A stretch of 42,218 nucleotides of DNA. It comes from Frankia sp. AiPs1. Its GTDB lineage: Bacteria > Actinomycetota > Actinomycetes > Frankiales > Frankiaceae. Made by a program: the position numbers and the translations under genes. Positions 23,460 through 31,330 of the stretch are shown in pieces. Location: positions 1 to 42,218 of the forward strand of contig NZ_JAMQQF010000011.1 in NCBI RefSeq assembly GCF_023716945.1. Reading direction: 5' to 3'. Each line of letters starts with the position of its first letter. Position 1 is the first letter of the stretch. Below the pieces are notes generated by a model. That model was not told the origin of the DNA, did not search any database, and saw nothing but the letters and a program-made list of their open reading frames with translations.

Positions 23460-24317
23460 TTGACCCCGATGACCACCGCACCGACGATGCGCCGCCGGAA
23501 GCTTGGCGCCGAGCTCAGGCGCCTGCGTCTTGCAGCGGGCCTGACGATGAAGGACGCCGCGAAGGTTCTGCGATCCACCGAGAGCAAGGTCAGCCGGATG
23601 GAGAACGGCCACGTGCCGTTCCGACAGATGGACATCGAAGACCTGCTTGATCTCTATGGCATCAAGGATGCCGCCGTGCGGGCCGAGTTGATCGACCTGG
23701 TCCAGGACACGCGGGCCGTCGGCTGGTGGCACACCTACAGCGATGCGGTGCCGCAGGACTTCGAGCTCTACCTCGGGCTCGAAGCCGGAGCCTCCAAGGT
23801 CTCGGCCTTCACCTGCGGGCCGATCGAAGGTCTTCTCCAGACTCCGGCCTACGCGGCGGTTCTGATCCGCGGCGCGTCGCCCAGCGCCAGCGACGACGAG
23901 GTCGATCGTCGTGTGCGGCTTCGCCTCGAACGGCAGAAAAGGCTGACCGGTGCGTCCCCTCCGCACCTCTGGGCGATCATGGATGAGGCGGTCCTACGCC
24001 GGCCCATCGGCGGAGCGGACGTCTTCCGTGATCAGCTCCGGCACCTGGTCCGCTGCGCAGAGCGGCCGAACATTACGGTCCAGGTGCTGCCGTTCGGCAG
24101 GGGCTGGCACCCAGCGGTCGGCAAGTCTTTCACGATCCTGGGGCTTCCCGAGGACGTCAGCTCCGACGTCGTGTACGTCGAGGAAGTCGGGAGCAGTCTG
24201 TACGTAGAGAAGCCGGACGCTACGGCGCGCTACAAGCGGATGCTCGACGAGCTGATCGTGATGTCCCTTCCGCCCGACGAGTCGGTTCGGATGATCAAGA
24301 CGATGAGCGAGGAATGA
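23460..24317 (+). CDS. XRE regulator with DUF5753 domain
   Basis: 285 residues, a standard length. The helix-turn-helix is at about 12-65 (LGAELRRLRLAAGLTMKDAA, then STESKVSRMENGHV). The remainder is DUF5753: EAGASKVSAFTCGPIEGLLQ TPAYAAVLI, later VRCAERPNITVQVLPFGRGW and VYVEEVGSSLYVEKP. TTG 23460 has AGGAG about six bases upstream; ATG 23469 is possible. Such proteins pair with a DUF397 protein in actinobacteria (WhiJ-like, sometimes toxin-antitoxin-like); the DUF397 gene follows after six bases. Confidence 0.93.
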   Translation: MTPMTTAPTMRRRKLGAELRRLRLAAGLTMKDAAKVLRSTESKVSRMENGHVPFRQMDIEDLLDLYGIKDAAVRAELIDLVQDTRAVGWWHTYSDAVPQDFELYLGLEAGASKVSAFTCGPIEGLLQTPAYAAVLIRGASPSASDDEVDRRVRLRLERQKRLTGASPPHLWAIMDEAVLRRPIGGADVFRDQLRHLVRCAERPNITVQVLPFGRGWHPAVGKSFTILGLPEDVSSDVVYVEEVGSSLYVEKPDATARYKRMLDELIVMSLPPDESVRMIKTMSEE

Positions 24318-24323
24318 TCAAGA

Positions 24324-24539
24324 ATGAAGAAGATCGAATTTGACCCCGAACAGCTCGACTTCGTGAAGAGCACCCACAGTGACGGCGAGCGTGCCTGTGT
24401 CGAGGTCGCCCGCATCCCCGGCGGCCTCGGTATCGCCATCAGGGACAGCAAGAACCCAGACGGGCCTACTCAGGTCTACACCCCGCAGGAGTGGGCCGCC
24501 TTCGTGGCCGGCGTCCGAGACGGTGAGTTCGACCTCTGA
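24324..24539 (+). CDS. DUF397 protein, partner of the XRE-DUF5753 regulator
   Basis: 71 residues, typical. The family pattern is clear: FVKSTHSDGERACVEVAR (relatives have KSSxSGxxGxCVEVA), VAIRDSKNP as GIAIRDSKNPDGP, and the closing TPQEWAAFVAGVRDGEFDL. It probably forms an operon with the preceding gene. Such small proteins are thought to counteract or tune the XRE partner; the precise role is not known. Confidence 0.93.
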   Translation: MKKIEFDPEQLDFVKSTHSDGERACVEVARIPGGLGIAIRDSKNPDGPTQVYTPQEWAAFVAGVRDGEFDL

Positions 24540-24564
24540 TCCAGCCGACAATCCAGACCGACCG

Positions 24565-24596
24565 ACGGCCGGGCAGCTTCGAAGCTGCCCGGCCGT
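24565..24596. terminator. 32-bp perfect palindrome, terminator of the XRE/DUF397 operon
   Basis: ACGGCCGGGCAGCTTC is followed directly by its reverse complement, a 16-bp perfect inverted repeat 25 bp after the DUF397 stop. GC-rich, with only a short TTC after it. Confidence 0.7.
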
Positions 24597-24674
24597 TCAA
24601 GCTTCGCGCCGGCGCGTCGCACACGGAGAGTGAGCGTAGATCGTCCCGGCAATCACGTGTCTATCGGACGCCTC

Positions 24675-24700
24675 TGGTACCCAGCCGGAACCCAGTACGG
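24675..24700 (+). repeat. Putative integrase arm-type site, right (P arm)
   Basis: This 26-bp stretch begins TGGTACCCAGCCGG and ends CCCAGTACGG and matches 3462-3487 in 22 of 26 positions and orientation. It lies 110 bp inside attR. The rest of 24600-24810 shows no gene; a minus-strand reading frame through attR is the antisense of the tRNA-like sequence. Confidence 0.55.
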
Positions 24701-24810
24701 TTCCACTTCTGAGCGATTCTGGCCGTTCGCCAGCGATCTTCTATGGCACGGAAGCCGCTGCGATATAAGGGCTTCCGGCTACCAGCGATCATGCCCGATC
24801 CGGTCCTGAC

Positions 24811-24835
24811 CGGGTTCGATTCCCGCCACCTCCAC
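24811..24835 (+). repeat. attR core of the integrative element
   Basis: Exact 25-bp copy of 3347-3371. The bases to its left do not form a tRNA-like domain, so this is the att copy left at the far end, not a second tmRNA gene. Six bases to the right begins the terminator that originally followed ssrA. Confidence 0.9.
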
Positions 24836-24840
24836 AAGCT

Positions 24841-24884
24841 GGCCCGCCGTGGTCGCTGACCTTTGGTCAGCTTCCCGGCGGGCC
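24841..24884 (+). terminator. Displaced ssrA terminator
   Basis: GGCCCGCCG (24841-24849) pairs with CGGCGGGCC (24876-24884), and inside them GCTGACC (24855-24861) pairs with GGTCAGC (24865-24871). TTTT follows at 24891. Before insertion this would have stood directly after the tmRNA. Confidence 0.65.
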
Positions 24885-24969
24885 GCGATGTTTTCCGGGG
24901 GGCGACCCCCCGGACCCCCACGGGCGCGATGTATGGCGGGGTCGGTGGGATCATGGCGTCATCTGGTTC

Positions 24970-25260
24970 ATGACAGAATGCCGTGAGGAGATCTCGGAGC
25001 CGTGTTCGGTCTCGATCTTTCTCGGCCCCCGCGTGCAGCTGTCCGTCCCGCCCGGCGTTGATACCACGCTGGTCGACCTTGCTATGGATAGGCTGCCTGT
25101 TCGGTGCGGCGTCGACCATGCCGACGCGATGGATCTGGCGGGCCGGCTGCTGGCCCCGGCGCAGATCCTGGCCGGCCTCACGGGCGGCGTGGTTCTGCGC
25201 GACCCGCTCGATCTGCTCACCGTGCGGCGTCGGGCACTGGCCTGGTTGTCAGGGGCGTGA
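24970..25260 (+). CDS. Small hypothetical protein next to AraC gene
   Basis: 96 residues from ATG 24970 (MTECREEISEPCSVSIFLGP onward). Third codon positions are GC-rich for most of the length. The centre has PPGVDTTLVDLAMDRLP and the end LDLLTVRRRALAWLSGA. No domain is recognised and no strong ribosome site is seen. It converges on and overlaps the AraC gene end by 12 bp. It is the first gene past attR. Confidence 0.5.
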   Translation: MTECREEISEPCSVSIFLGPRVQLSVPPGVDTTLVDLAMDRLPVRCGVDHADAMDLAGRLLAPAQILAGLTGGVVLRDPLDLLTVRRRALAWLSGA

Positions 25261-26109
25261 TCCTGCCCGCGCGTGACGGCGGTAGTCGCTGGGGGACTGG
25301 CCGGTGTAGGCGGTGAAGGCGCGAGCGAACGCGCTGGGGCTCGCGAAACCGACGTCGGTGGCGATGCGCAGGACGGTGTCCTCGGTCTCGGCCAGCATCG
25401 TCATGGCCCGGAGCAGCCGGCTGATGAGCAGGTACTGCCGCCACGTCATGGTGGTCTCGGTGGCGAACCGACGCCGCAGCGTCCGCTCGGAGACGGCGGC
25501 GGCCGTGCAGACGTCGGCGATGCCGACCGTGCGCAGGTGGCTGTCGGTGTAGCGCATGGCCGCGGCGACGACCGGATCGTTGCTGGTCGGCAGATGGAAG
25601 GGCACCTCGTGCTCCAACCAGCCTGCCACCAGGGCCGCCATGGCGCGGAAGAAGAGGTCCGCCGCGGGATCGCTGCACGCACGGTCGATCGGCCAGCGGA
25701 CGGCGTATCTGATCATCTCCCGCAGGACGGGTTCGATCGCGAGCACACGGGCACGGTCCCCGGCTTCGGTGATGGTTTCGGGCTCGAAGAACACCGAGAT
25801 CGTGCTGACCTTCTTGATCGTCGTCCGGTGGGCGAGACCCGCTGGGATCCAGACCGCTCGCTGGGGTGGCAGCAGGTAACGGGTGGTCGAGGTCTCGACC
25901 TGGACCACGCCTTCGATCGCGTACTCGATCTGATGAAGATCGTGGACGTGCCAGTCGGTCGTGAGGTCGACGGCGGTGTACGGGTACGTACCGGCAGCCA
26001 CCGACGTGGTGGAGCGTGGCGAGATCATCGTGGCAGTGGCCGCAAAAGGCGCATCATCGGCCGATAGTGCGGCGACGGTCATGGTTGAGAACAGTATCAA
26101 TACTGGCAT
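25249..26109 (-). CDS. AraC-family transcriptional regulator
   Basis: 286 residues from ATG 26109; ATG 26082 and 26028 are alternatives, and AGGAA lies nine bases before 26109. An N-terminal cupin-like sensor is seen (DWHVHDLHQIEYAIEGVVQV, LLPPQRAVWIPAGLAHRT). The two C-terminal helix-turn-helix units are VGIADVCTAAAVSERTLRRR and DTVLRIATDVGFASPSAFAR, ending AFTAYTGQSPSDYRR, the AraC signature. It is divergent from the methyltransferase-ABC exporter operon, which it probably controls. Confidence 0.9.
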   Translation of the reverse strand: MPVLILFSTMTVAALSADDAPFAATATMISPRSTTSVAAGTYPYTAVDLTTDWHVHDLHQIEYAIEGVVQVETSTTRYLLPPQRAVWIPAGLAHRTTIKKVSTISVFFEPETITEAGDRARVLAIEPVLREMIRYAVRWPIDRACSDPAADLFFRAMAALVAGWLEHEVPFHLPTSNDPVVAAAMRYTDSHLRTVGIADVCTAAAVSERTLRRRFATETTMTWRQYLLISRLLRAMTMLAETEDTVLRIATDVGFASPSAFARAFTAYTGQSPSDYRRHARAGSRP

Positions 26110-26181
26110 GACATTCTTGTTCCTGACCGGAGCTGACGACACCGATGCCAGCGACACCGATTTCAGTTGGGCCGTGGCGCG

Positions 26182-26799
26182 ATGAACCAGGGGCATCTGG
26201 ACTATCTGGCGAGCCCCGAATGGGCGGCGGCACTGCGAACCGACCTGCTGCCCTGGCTCGAGACGGTCGCCGAGTTGGGCGACGACGTCCTCGAGATCGG
26301 CCCTGGCCCGGGTCTGACGACCGATTTGCTCCGGGAATGCTGCGCATCGGTCACCGCCGTCGAAATCGACAGCGGTCTCGCCGCGGCCCTGGCCGAGCGG
26401 CTCAGGGGCACGAACGTGGTGGTGATCTCCGGTGACGCGACGGAGGTGGAATTGCCGTCAGGCCGGTTCTCCGCCGCGACCTGTTTCTCGATGCTGCACC
26501 ACATGCCGTCCCCGCAGGCCCAGGACCAGCTGTTCGCCGAGCTGCACCGGGTGCTGCGCCCTGGCGCGCCGCTGGTCGGGGTCGACTCGGCGGACACCGA
26601 TCTGGCCCGGGGCGCTCACGTCGACGACGTCTTCGTGCCGCTCGAACCCGAGACGTTGGGCGAGCGCCTGCGCGCCGCCGGATTCACCGCCGTGACCGTC
26701 ACCGCGGCCGGACCACACCAGATCCGTTTCGACGCCCGCAAGCCCGAGGCGGCAGCGGGCGCTGGCCGCCCGGCCTCCGGGCACGGCGGTGCCGCGTGA
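26182..26799 (+). CDS. Class I SAM-dependent methyltransferase, first gene of exporter operon
   Basis: 205 residues from ATG 26182. Motif I is VLEIGPGPGLTTDLL, followed by VTAVEIDSGLAAAL (acidic end of strand 2), VVVISGDATEVELP and FSAATCFSMLHHMPSP, the pattern of small-molecule methyltransferases related to UbiE. The C-terminal helix ends in a low-complexity tail. Its stop overlaps the ABC gene start (GTGA). A methyltransferase beside a DrrAB-type exporter suggests modification and export of, or resistance to, a natural product; substrate unknown. No clear ribosome site. Confidence 0.85.
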   Translation: MNQGHLDYLASPEWAAALRTDLLPWLETVAELGDDVLEIGPGPGLTTDLLRECCASVTAVEIDSGLAAALAERLRGTNVVVISGDATEVELPSGRFSAATCFSMLHHMPSPQAQDQLFAELHRVLRPGAPLVGVDSADTDLARGAHVDDVFVPLEPETLGERLRAAGFTAVTVTAAGPHQIRFDARKPEAAAGAGRPASGHGGAA

Positions 26800-27758
26800 G
26801 TACACCGGTCATCGAGGCCGAGGGCCTGACGAAACGTTACGGGGGAACCCAGGCGCTGGCCGGCGTCTCGCTGGCCGCCGCCCAGGGAACCGTGCTCGGC
26901 GTGCTGGGCCCCAACGGCGCCGGCAAGTCGACGACCGTCCGGGTACTGACGACACTGACTCGGCCGGACAGCGGGTCGGCCCGCGTCGCAGGGTGGGACG
27001 TACGCGCCGATCCGGGCGAGGTTCGACGCCGGATCGGGGTGACCGCCCAGGACGCGACCGTCGACCAGGCGCTGACCGCACGCCAGAACCTGATGATGCT
27101 CGCCAGTCTGAGCGGGCTGCCGCGCTCCCGCGCGGCGGCGCGAGCGGCCGAGCTGCTGGAACGCTTCGAACTCGGGCACGTCGCGAACCGACCGGTGAAG
27201 GGGTACTCGGGCGGGACGCGTCGCCGCCTCGACCTCGCCGCGGGGCTGGTGGCACGTCCGCCCGTGCTGTTCCTCGACGAACCGACCACGGGCCTGGACC
27301 CGGTGAGTCGGCAGCGGATGTGGGACGTCGTGCGCGAGCTCGTGCAGGAGGGCACGACCGTCCTGCTCACCACGCAGTACCTCGATGAGGCCGACACCTT
27401 GGCGGACCAGATCGTCGTCATCGACCACGGCCGCGTCATCGCCGCCGGCACTCCCCGCGAGCTGAAGAACACCACCGGCGGCGCTCGTCTGGAGGTGACG
27501 CTCAGCCGCGCGCACGACGCGGCAGCGCGGGCTTTGGGCCCGCTCGTGACGGGGACGGTCGAGGCCAGTCAGGACGGTCGGCGGCTGCGGGCCGCCGTCG
27601 ACGGGGGCACGGGTCTGGCTACCGCGATCGTCCGGGCGTTGGACCAGGCCGGCGTCCTCGTCGACGACGTCGCCGTCCATCCGCCGTCGTTGGACGACGT
27701 GTTCCACGCCCTGACCGGCGCGCCGGTCGACTCCGACCGAATGGTGGTCTCCGCGTGA
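26796..27758 (+). CDS. ABC transporter ATP-binding protein, DrrA-like
   Basis: 320 residues from GTG 26796. Walker A is GPNGAGKST, Q-loop VTAQDATVD, signature YSGGTRRRLDLA, Walker B VLFLDEPTTGLDP and switch His replaced by TTQYLDEA (Gln). The C-terminal 90 residues match the DrrA-type extension. It pairs with the permease that follows, with a four-base overlap (GTGA). This family exports drugs or lipids and often gives antibiotic self-resistance. Cytoplasmic face of the membrane. Confidence 0.95.
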   Translation: MSTPVIEAEGLTKRYGGTQALAGVSLAAAQGTVLGVLGPNGAGKSTTVRVLTTLTRPDSGSARVAGWDVRADPGEVRRRIGVTAQDATVDQALTARQNLMMLASLSGLPRSRAAARAAELLERFELGHVANRPVKGYSGGTRRRLDLAAGLVARPPVLFLDEPTTGLDPVSRQRMWDVVRELVQEGTTVLLTTQYLDEADTLADQIVVIDHGRVIAAGTPRELKNTTGGARLEVTLSRAHDAAARALGPLVTGTVEASQDGRRLRAAVDGGTGLATAIVRALDQAGVLVDDVAVHPPSLDDVFHALTGAPVDSDRMVVSA

Positions 27759-28612
27759 CGTCCAGCCACAGCGTCGCTGTCCCGACCAGCGCGGTCGGCG
27801 CGGTCGACCCCGGCAACGCCCTTCGGCGCCTGAGTCGTGAAGTGTCGGTGCTTACTCACCGTAATCTTGTGCATGTGGCTCACGAGCCGCTGCAACTGTC
27901 GGACGTCACCATCCAGCCGATCGTGTTCAGCCTGCTGTTCGTCTACGTGTTCGGCAGCGGCGTGACGATCCCGGGCGGCAGTTACCAGGATTTCGCGCTC
28001 GCCGGGCTGCTCGCGCTCAACCTCACCACCGCGACGAGCGGGACGGCAGTGGGCCTGAGTACGGACCTGACCACCGGCGTCATCGACCGCTTCCGCACGC
28101 TGCCGATGTGGCGTGCCACCGTCCTGGTGGCACGTTCGTTCACCGACCTGCTGTCGTACCTCGTCTGCCTGGCCATGGTCGTGGTCACAGGTCTCGCGAT
28201 CGGCTGGCGCCCGAAGGCGTCGCTGGGTTCGACGGTGGCGGGACTCGCCATTCCACTGCTGTTCACCTTTGCTCTGTCGTGGATGACGGCCTGCATCGGC
28301 ATGGTTGCCGAGGGGCCGGAGAGCGCGCAGAGTCTCGGTCTGGTTCTGTTGTTTCCGCTCGCCATCGTCTCCAACGCCATGGTTCCCACCCAGGGCATGC
28401 CGGGTTGGCTGGAGACCATCGCGAACTGGAATCCGGTCAGTGCCGTCACCGCGGCCGCTCGCGACCTGCTCGGAAATCCCAACCCCTCCAGCGGGCTCGA
28501 CGACTGGCCGATGCAACACCCGCTCGCCGCCGCACTCATCTGGTCGTTCGCGATCATAGGAATCTGTGCGCCACTTGCCACCGTCCTCTACGGCCGGCGC
28601 ACCCGGGACTGA
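27755..28612 (+). CDS. ABC-2 type permease, DrrB-like
   Basis: 285 residues from GTG 27755, six hydrophobic segments. Family marks include PLQLSDVTIQPIVFSLLFVY near the start, GSYQDFALAGLLALNLTTAT and FRTLPMWRATVLVARSFTDL. The last third has MVPTQGMPGWLETIANWNPV before the final helix. It forms the membrane channel of the DrrA-like ATPase. Confidence 0.93.
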   Translation: MTSSHSVAVPTSAVGAVDPGNALRRLSREVSVLTHRNLVHVAHEPLQLSDVTIQPIVFSLLFVYVFGSGVTIPGGSYQDFALAGLLALNLTTATSGTAVGLSTDLTTGVIDRFRTLPMWRATVLVARSFTDLLSYLVCLAMVVVTGLAIGWRPKASLGSTVAGLAIPLLFTFALSWMTACIGMVAEGPESAQSLGLVLLFPLAIVSNAMVPTQGMPGWLETIANWNPVSAVTAAARDLLGNPNPSSGLDDWPMQHPLAAALIWSFAIIGICAPLATVLYGRRTRD

Positions 28613-28665
28613 TCCCAGGGATCAAGCAAGGAGGCCATCGATCATGTCGTCATTCGTCCGCCGAT

Positions 28666-29118
28666 CCGGTGGTGCGGGCCGGTCATCCGCTGGCGTCCGG
28701 TCCGGTCACGCTGCTCCGACTCGCGTCGGTCGGCCACGTCGCGGTCTCCCGGCGGGGTCGCACCCGCGGAGCTCTGGACGACGTCCTCGCCGAACACGGC
28801 CTCGTTCGCACGGTCGTGGCCGCGGTGCCGACCTTCACCGCGGCGGCGCACCTCATCGCCGATTCCGACCTGACCGGGTTGATCCCAGCCGGCTACGCGC
28901 ACCAGGTCGCCGCACTCACCGGCGCCCACCTTTACGAGGTTCCCGCCGAGCTGCCGGCACTGCCGATCTCGCAGGCGTGGCACGGGCGCCACGACCTCGA
29001 TCCCGCCCACCACTGGTTGCGAGATCAGATTCGCGCCGTCGTCAGGAGCGCAGAAACTACGGTCATCCGGCGTCCACCGACCGGTCCTGATGCCTTGCCA
29101 CTTCAGGGGACGTCGTAG
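28666..29118 (+). pseudogene. LysR-type regulator remnant (substrate-binding half)
   Basis: About 150 codons read as the C-terminal half of a LysR substrate-binding domain: RAGHPLASGPVTLLRLASVG HVAVSR, then VAAVPTFTAAAHLIADSDLT and LPALPISQAWHGRHDLDPAH. The DNA-binding half is missing and the frame has no start. An ATG at 28644 with AAGGAGG eight bases upstream lies in a different frame, so a deletion plus frameshift joined a real gene start to this remnant. The stop overlaps the convergent SDR gene by 56 bp. Confidence 0.75.
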
Positions 29119-29938
29119 GTGATGCCAGCAATCTCGTGGTCAGCTGATGGAGCCGGGCGCCCGCTCGGGGGTCGAAAAGCTGGTTGTTCACCGGGATACG
29201 ACGGCCCTCCACGAACGCGCTCAGCCGCTCGGTCGGCGGCGAGTCGAGGCAGGGCAGTATCTGCCCGATGCTCTGATCAATCGATTTCCCGAAATTCTTC
29301 AGACCAGCCACCTGGGCGGCTGTGGCAGCGTCGTATTCGCCGGAGAAACTGGTCGACACGACACCCGGGTGGAAGAGGATGTATTTGATTCGGCTGTTTG
29401 TGTGCTGGTCCGCGAAGCCGGCGCCCAGCAGGTCGTTGAGTCGGCCGCCGTGGCCCAGTGCGCCTGTTCCCAGGTAGCCGTGTCGGAGTTGGAGGTCGCT
29501 CCACCAAATATCGCCCGTCCCACCCGGGCCGGCCACGTTCAGAATCAGTGGACGCTCGGACTGGTCCAGCGTCTCGGCCAAGCCGTGGCTTAGCAGGAAC
29601 CGACTCAGGTAGAACAGCGCGAAGTTGCTCTCGAAGCCGTCCGGGGTCTCGGTCCGCGTCGACCGGTGGTACCGCGCGCACAGTACGAGTATGTCCAGGG
29701 TCGGCAACAGGTCTTTGATCCGCTCGAGGAGATCGGTGTTCTCGCGAACGAGACTCAGATCGGCTCGGGCGAAGTGAGCGCGGTCCCCGGCTCCCCGCCG
29801 GCGGGCGGCGTCGACGAAATCTCTGCCCTTCCGCTCGTTCCGGCCGATGATGAGGACCTCGTAGCCCCGGTTCAGGTAGACCTCGGCCAGCGCTCGGCCG
29901 ATCCCGTCGTTCCCGCCCGTGATGGCGATCGAGCTCAT
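29063..29938 (-). CDS. SDR-family oxidoreductase
   Basis: 291 residues from ATG 29938. The NAD(P)-binding motif is AITGGNDGIGRALAEVY (TGxxxGIG). R in LIIGRNERK suggests NADPH preference. The usual NAG is LVLCARYH, and there is no clear YxxxK; instead a run of SRFLLSHGLAETLDQSERP and a downstream HPGVVSTSFSGE. This resembles the retinol-dehydrogenase-like SDR group with an altered active site, so catalysis is uncertain. Near the MarR gene on the same strand, possibly under its control. Confidence 0.8.
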   Translation of the reverse strand: MSSIAITGGNDGIGRALAEVYLNRGYEVLIIGRNERKGRDFVDAARRRGAGDRAHFARADLSLVRENTDLLERIKDLLPTLDILVLCARYHRSTRTETPDGFESNFALFYLSRFLLSHGLAETLDQSERPLILNVAGPGGTGDIWWSDLQLRHGYLGTGALGHGGRLNDLLGAGFADQHTNSRIKYILFHPGVVSTSFSGEYDAATAAQVAGLKNFGKSIDQSIGQILPCLDSPPTERLSAFVEGRRIPVNNQLFDPRAGARLHQLTTRLLASPTTSPEVARHQDRSVDAG

Positions 29939-30060
29939 GCATGTCCCTCTCTCGTCGACGGCTGACGGGGGTCTGGCAGGGTCGGCGGGGGCCTTCTACA
30001 CAAGTTTTGTCGATAAAAGCATCAAGTCGCCGTCGCCGCAAGCCCGCGGCCGGTCTGTGG

Positions 30061-30082
30061 CGCGCAGCGGGCCCGCTGCGCG
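30061..30082. terminator. 22-bp GC palindrome between MarR and SDR genes
   Basis: CGCGCAGCGGG is followed directly by its reverse complement CCCGCTGCGCG. It lies 90 bp after the MarR stop on the minus-strand transcript and could end that transcript. Confidence 0.5.
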
Positions 30083-30096
30083 CACCACGCAGCGCG

Positions 30097-30134
30097 TCGG
30101 CCGGCCCCCCGTAGATCGGCCGGCCCCCCGTAGA
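30097..30134. repeat. 19-bp tandem duplication
   Basis: TCGGCCGGCCCCCCGTAGA occurs twice back to back (30097-30115, 30116-30134), perfectly, 40 bp after the MarR stop. Recent duplication or paired binding site. Confidence 0.6.
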
Positions 30135-30173
30135 GAGGAAGCCCTACGCGGCTGCGCCGGCCCGTCGAACGGG

Positions 30174-30728
30174 TCAGCTCGTCGAGCGAAGTTCGGCGAT
30201 CATGTCGGCCAGCATGTGCTCCTGAACCCGGATGAGCACGCCGGTGGCCTGCTCGAGCTCGTCCGGCCGCACCCGCGCGAACACCTGTGCCAACAGCTCA
30301 CGCCGCGCAGCCCGCACCCGCGCGACCGTCGCCCGTCCCTCGACCGTGATGACGATCATGGCGACCCGCCGGTCCCGGCCGTCCGCCACCCGGTTGACGA
30401 GCTGGACCCGAAGGAGCTCGCGGAGCTGCAGCGAGACGGTCGAAATATCGATCTTCAGGCAGTCCGCGATGTCCGACACCCGCATGGGACCGGCGACGTC
30501 GAAGTGCTCCAGCAGGCGCATCGGTCCCGCCTGCAGGTCACAGCCGGACCGCTGGGCCACCTCTGACCGCGTGTGCTTGCTTTCGCTCCACCGCACCAGC
30601 GCGGACAGCGCGACCTCCAGCCGCGCGATCGACCCCGGGTCGGCCGGCTCCGCCTCCACGGACAGCGCGGCGGCCGGGCCCGGCGGCGTCACCGACGGGC
30701 CCTCGGGCGCCTCCGCCGATGTGCGCAT
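30174..30728 (-). CDS. MarR-family transcriptional regulator
   Basis: 184 residues from ATG 30728. After a Pro/Ala-rich N-terminus, the winged helix is clear: GPMRLLEHFDVAGPMRVSDI, ADCLKIDISTVSLQLRELLR, then the wing NRVADGRDRRVAMIVITVEG, where DGRDRR is the family hallmark. The C-terminal helices form the dimer interface. Upstream, 30935-30965 is strikingly AT-rich (AAATAATTTTTAAC) and is the likely promoter. Probable target is itself and the SDR gene. Confidence 0.9.
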   Translation of the reverse strand: MRTSAEAPEGPSVTPPGPAAALSVEAEPADPGSIARLEVALSALVRWSESKHTRSEVAQRSGCDLQAGPMRLLEHFDVAGPMRVSDIADCLKIDISTVSLQLRELLRVQLVNRVADGRDRRVAMIVITVEGRATVARVRAARRELLAQVFARVRPDELEQATGVLIRVQEHMLADMIAELRSTS

Positions 30729-30980
30729 CCTCCGACGCTACCTCTCGGGCGCACTCGCCCTCGCCCGCATCGTCGAACCTCACCGCCGGCGGCGGGCCGC
30801 GGAACCAGGGCTCGCCGCCGGGTCGGGGCCGGGCCTGGTCCCGCCGGTGCATCGCGGCGAGCAGGTCCCGGGTGCAGGGCGCGCGGAGGGGACGGAGAAG
30901 ACGGTCGCGACTATCCCCGCCGCCACGATCACCACTCTAAATAATTTTTAACAACAAAAGTATATGACGCATCGCAGGAT

Positions 30981-31060
30981 CGGGTTCCATGCTCGTCACC
31001 TCCACGAGCTGGCCCGCCGTGGTCGCCGATCTCCGATCGGCTGCCCGGGGGCCGCGATGG
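30981..31060 (+). repeat. Diverged copy of the ssrA 3' end and terminator
   Basis: Eighty bases align without a gap, until the last eight, to 24811-24890 (att core plus terminator). CACCTCCAC and GCTGGCCCGCCGTGGTCG are kept; the T-loop portion is damaged. The inner terminator stem changes on both sides, GCCGATC/GATCGGC here against GCTGACC/GGTCAGC there, so pairing is preserved. It marks the probable far end of an older island. The wider 30729-31330 interval holds no convincing gene. Confidence 0.75.
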
Positions 31061-31330
31061 AGAGAGTCTCGTCCGCCCGGCGATGGCCGCCGCTCCTGAC
31101 CGCAGGGAGAATGACCTACCGCCGAGGCGAGATCGCCTCGCAGCTGTCGCGCAATTTACCTTGTCACGGCCGCGCTTCAGGAGTAGGTGCATCTCTGAGT
31201 TTCCTGCTGGAAAGCAACCCGCCCAATGTTTGCTGACGAACAAGAATTGAACGCCTTCGACAATAAGGTTTGGAGTGGACTAGGCTCGGGCACCTAGTTG
31301 CAAGATCGGTACTGGAATCGGGGGTAGGAG

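Noticed and set aside
24811-24835. Possible second tRNA or tmRNA gene
   Set aside because: Only the T arm and acceptor end are present; the sequence upstream cannot form the 5' half.
24661-25119. Minus-strand ORF through attR
   Set aside because: It reads the att core antisense and the terminator; no ribosome site or family.
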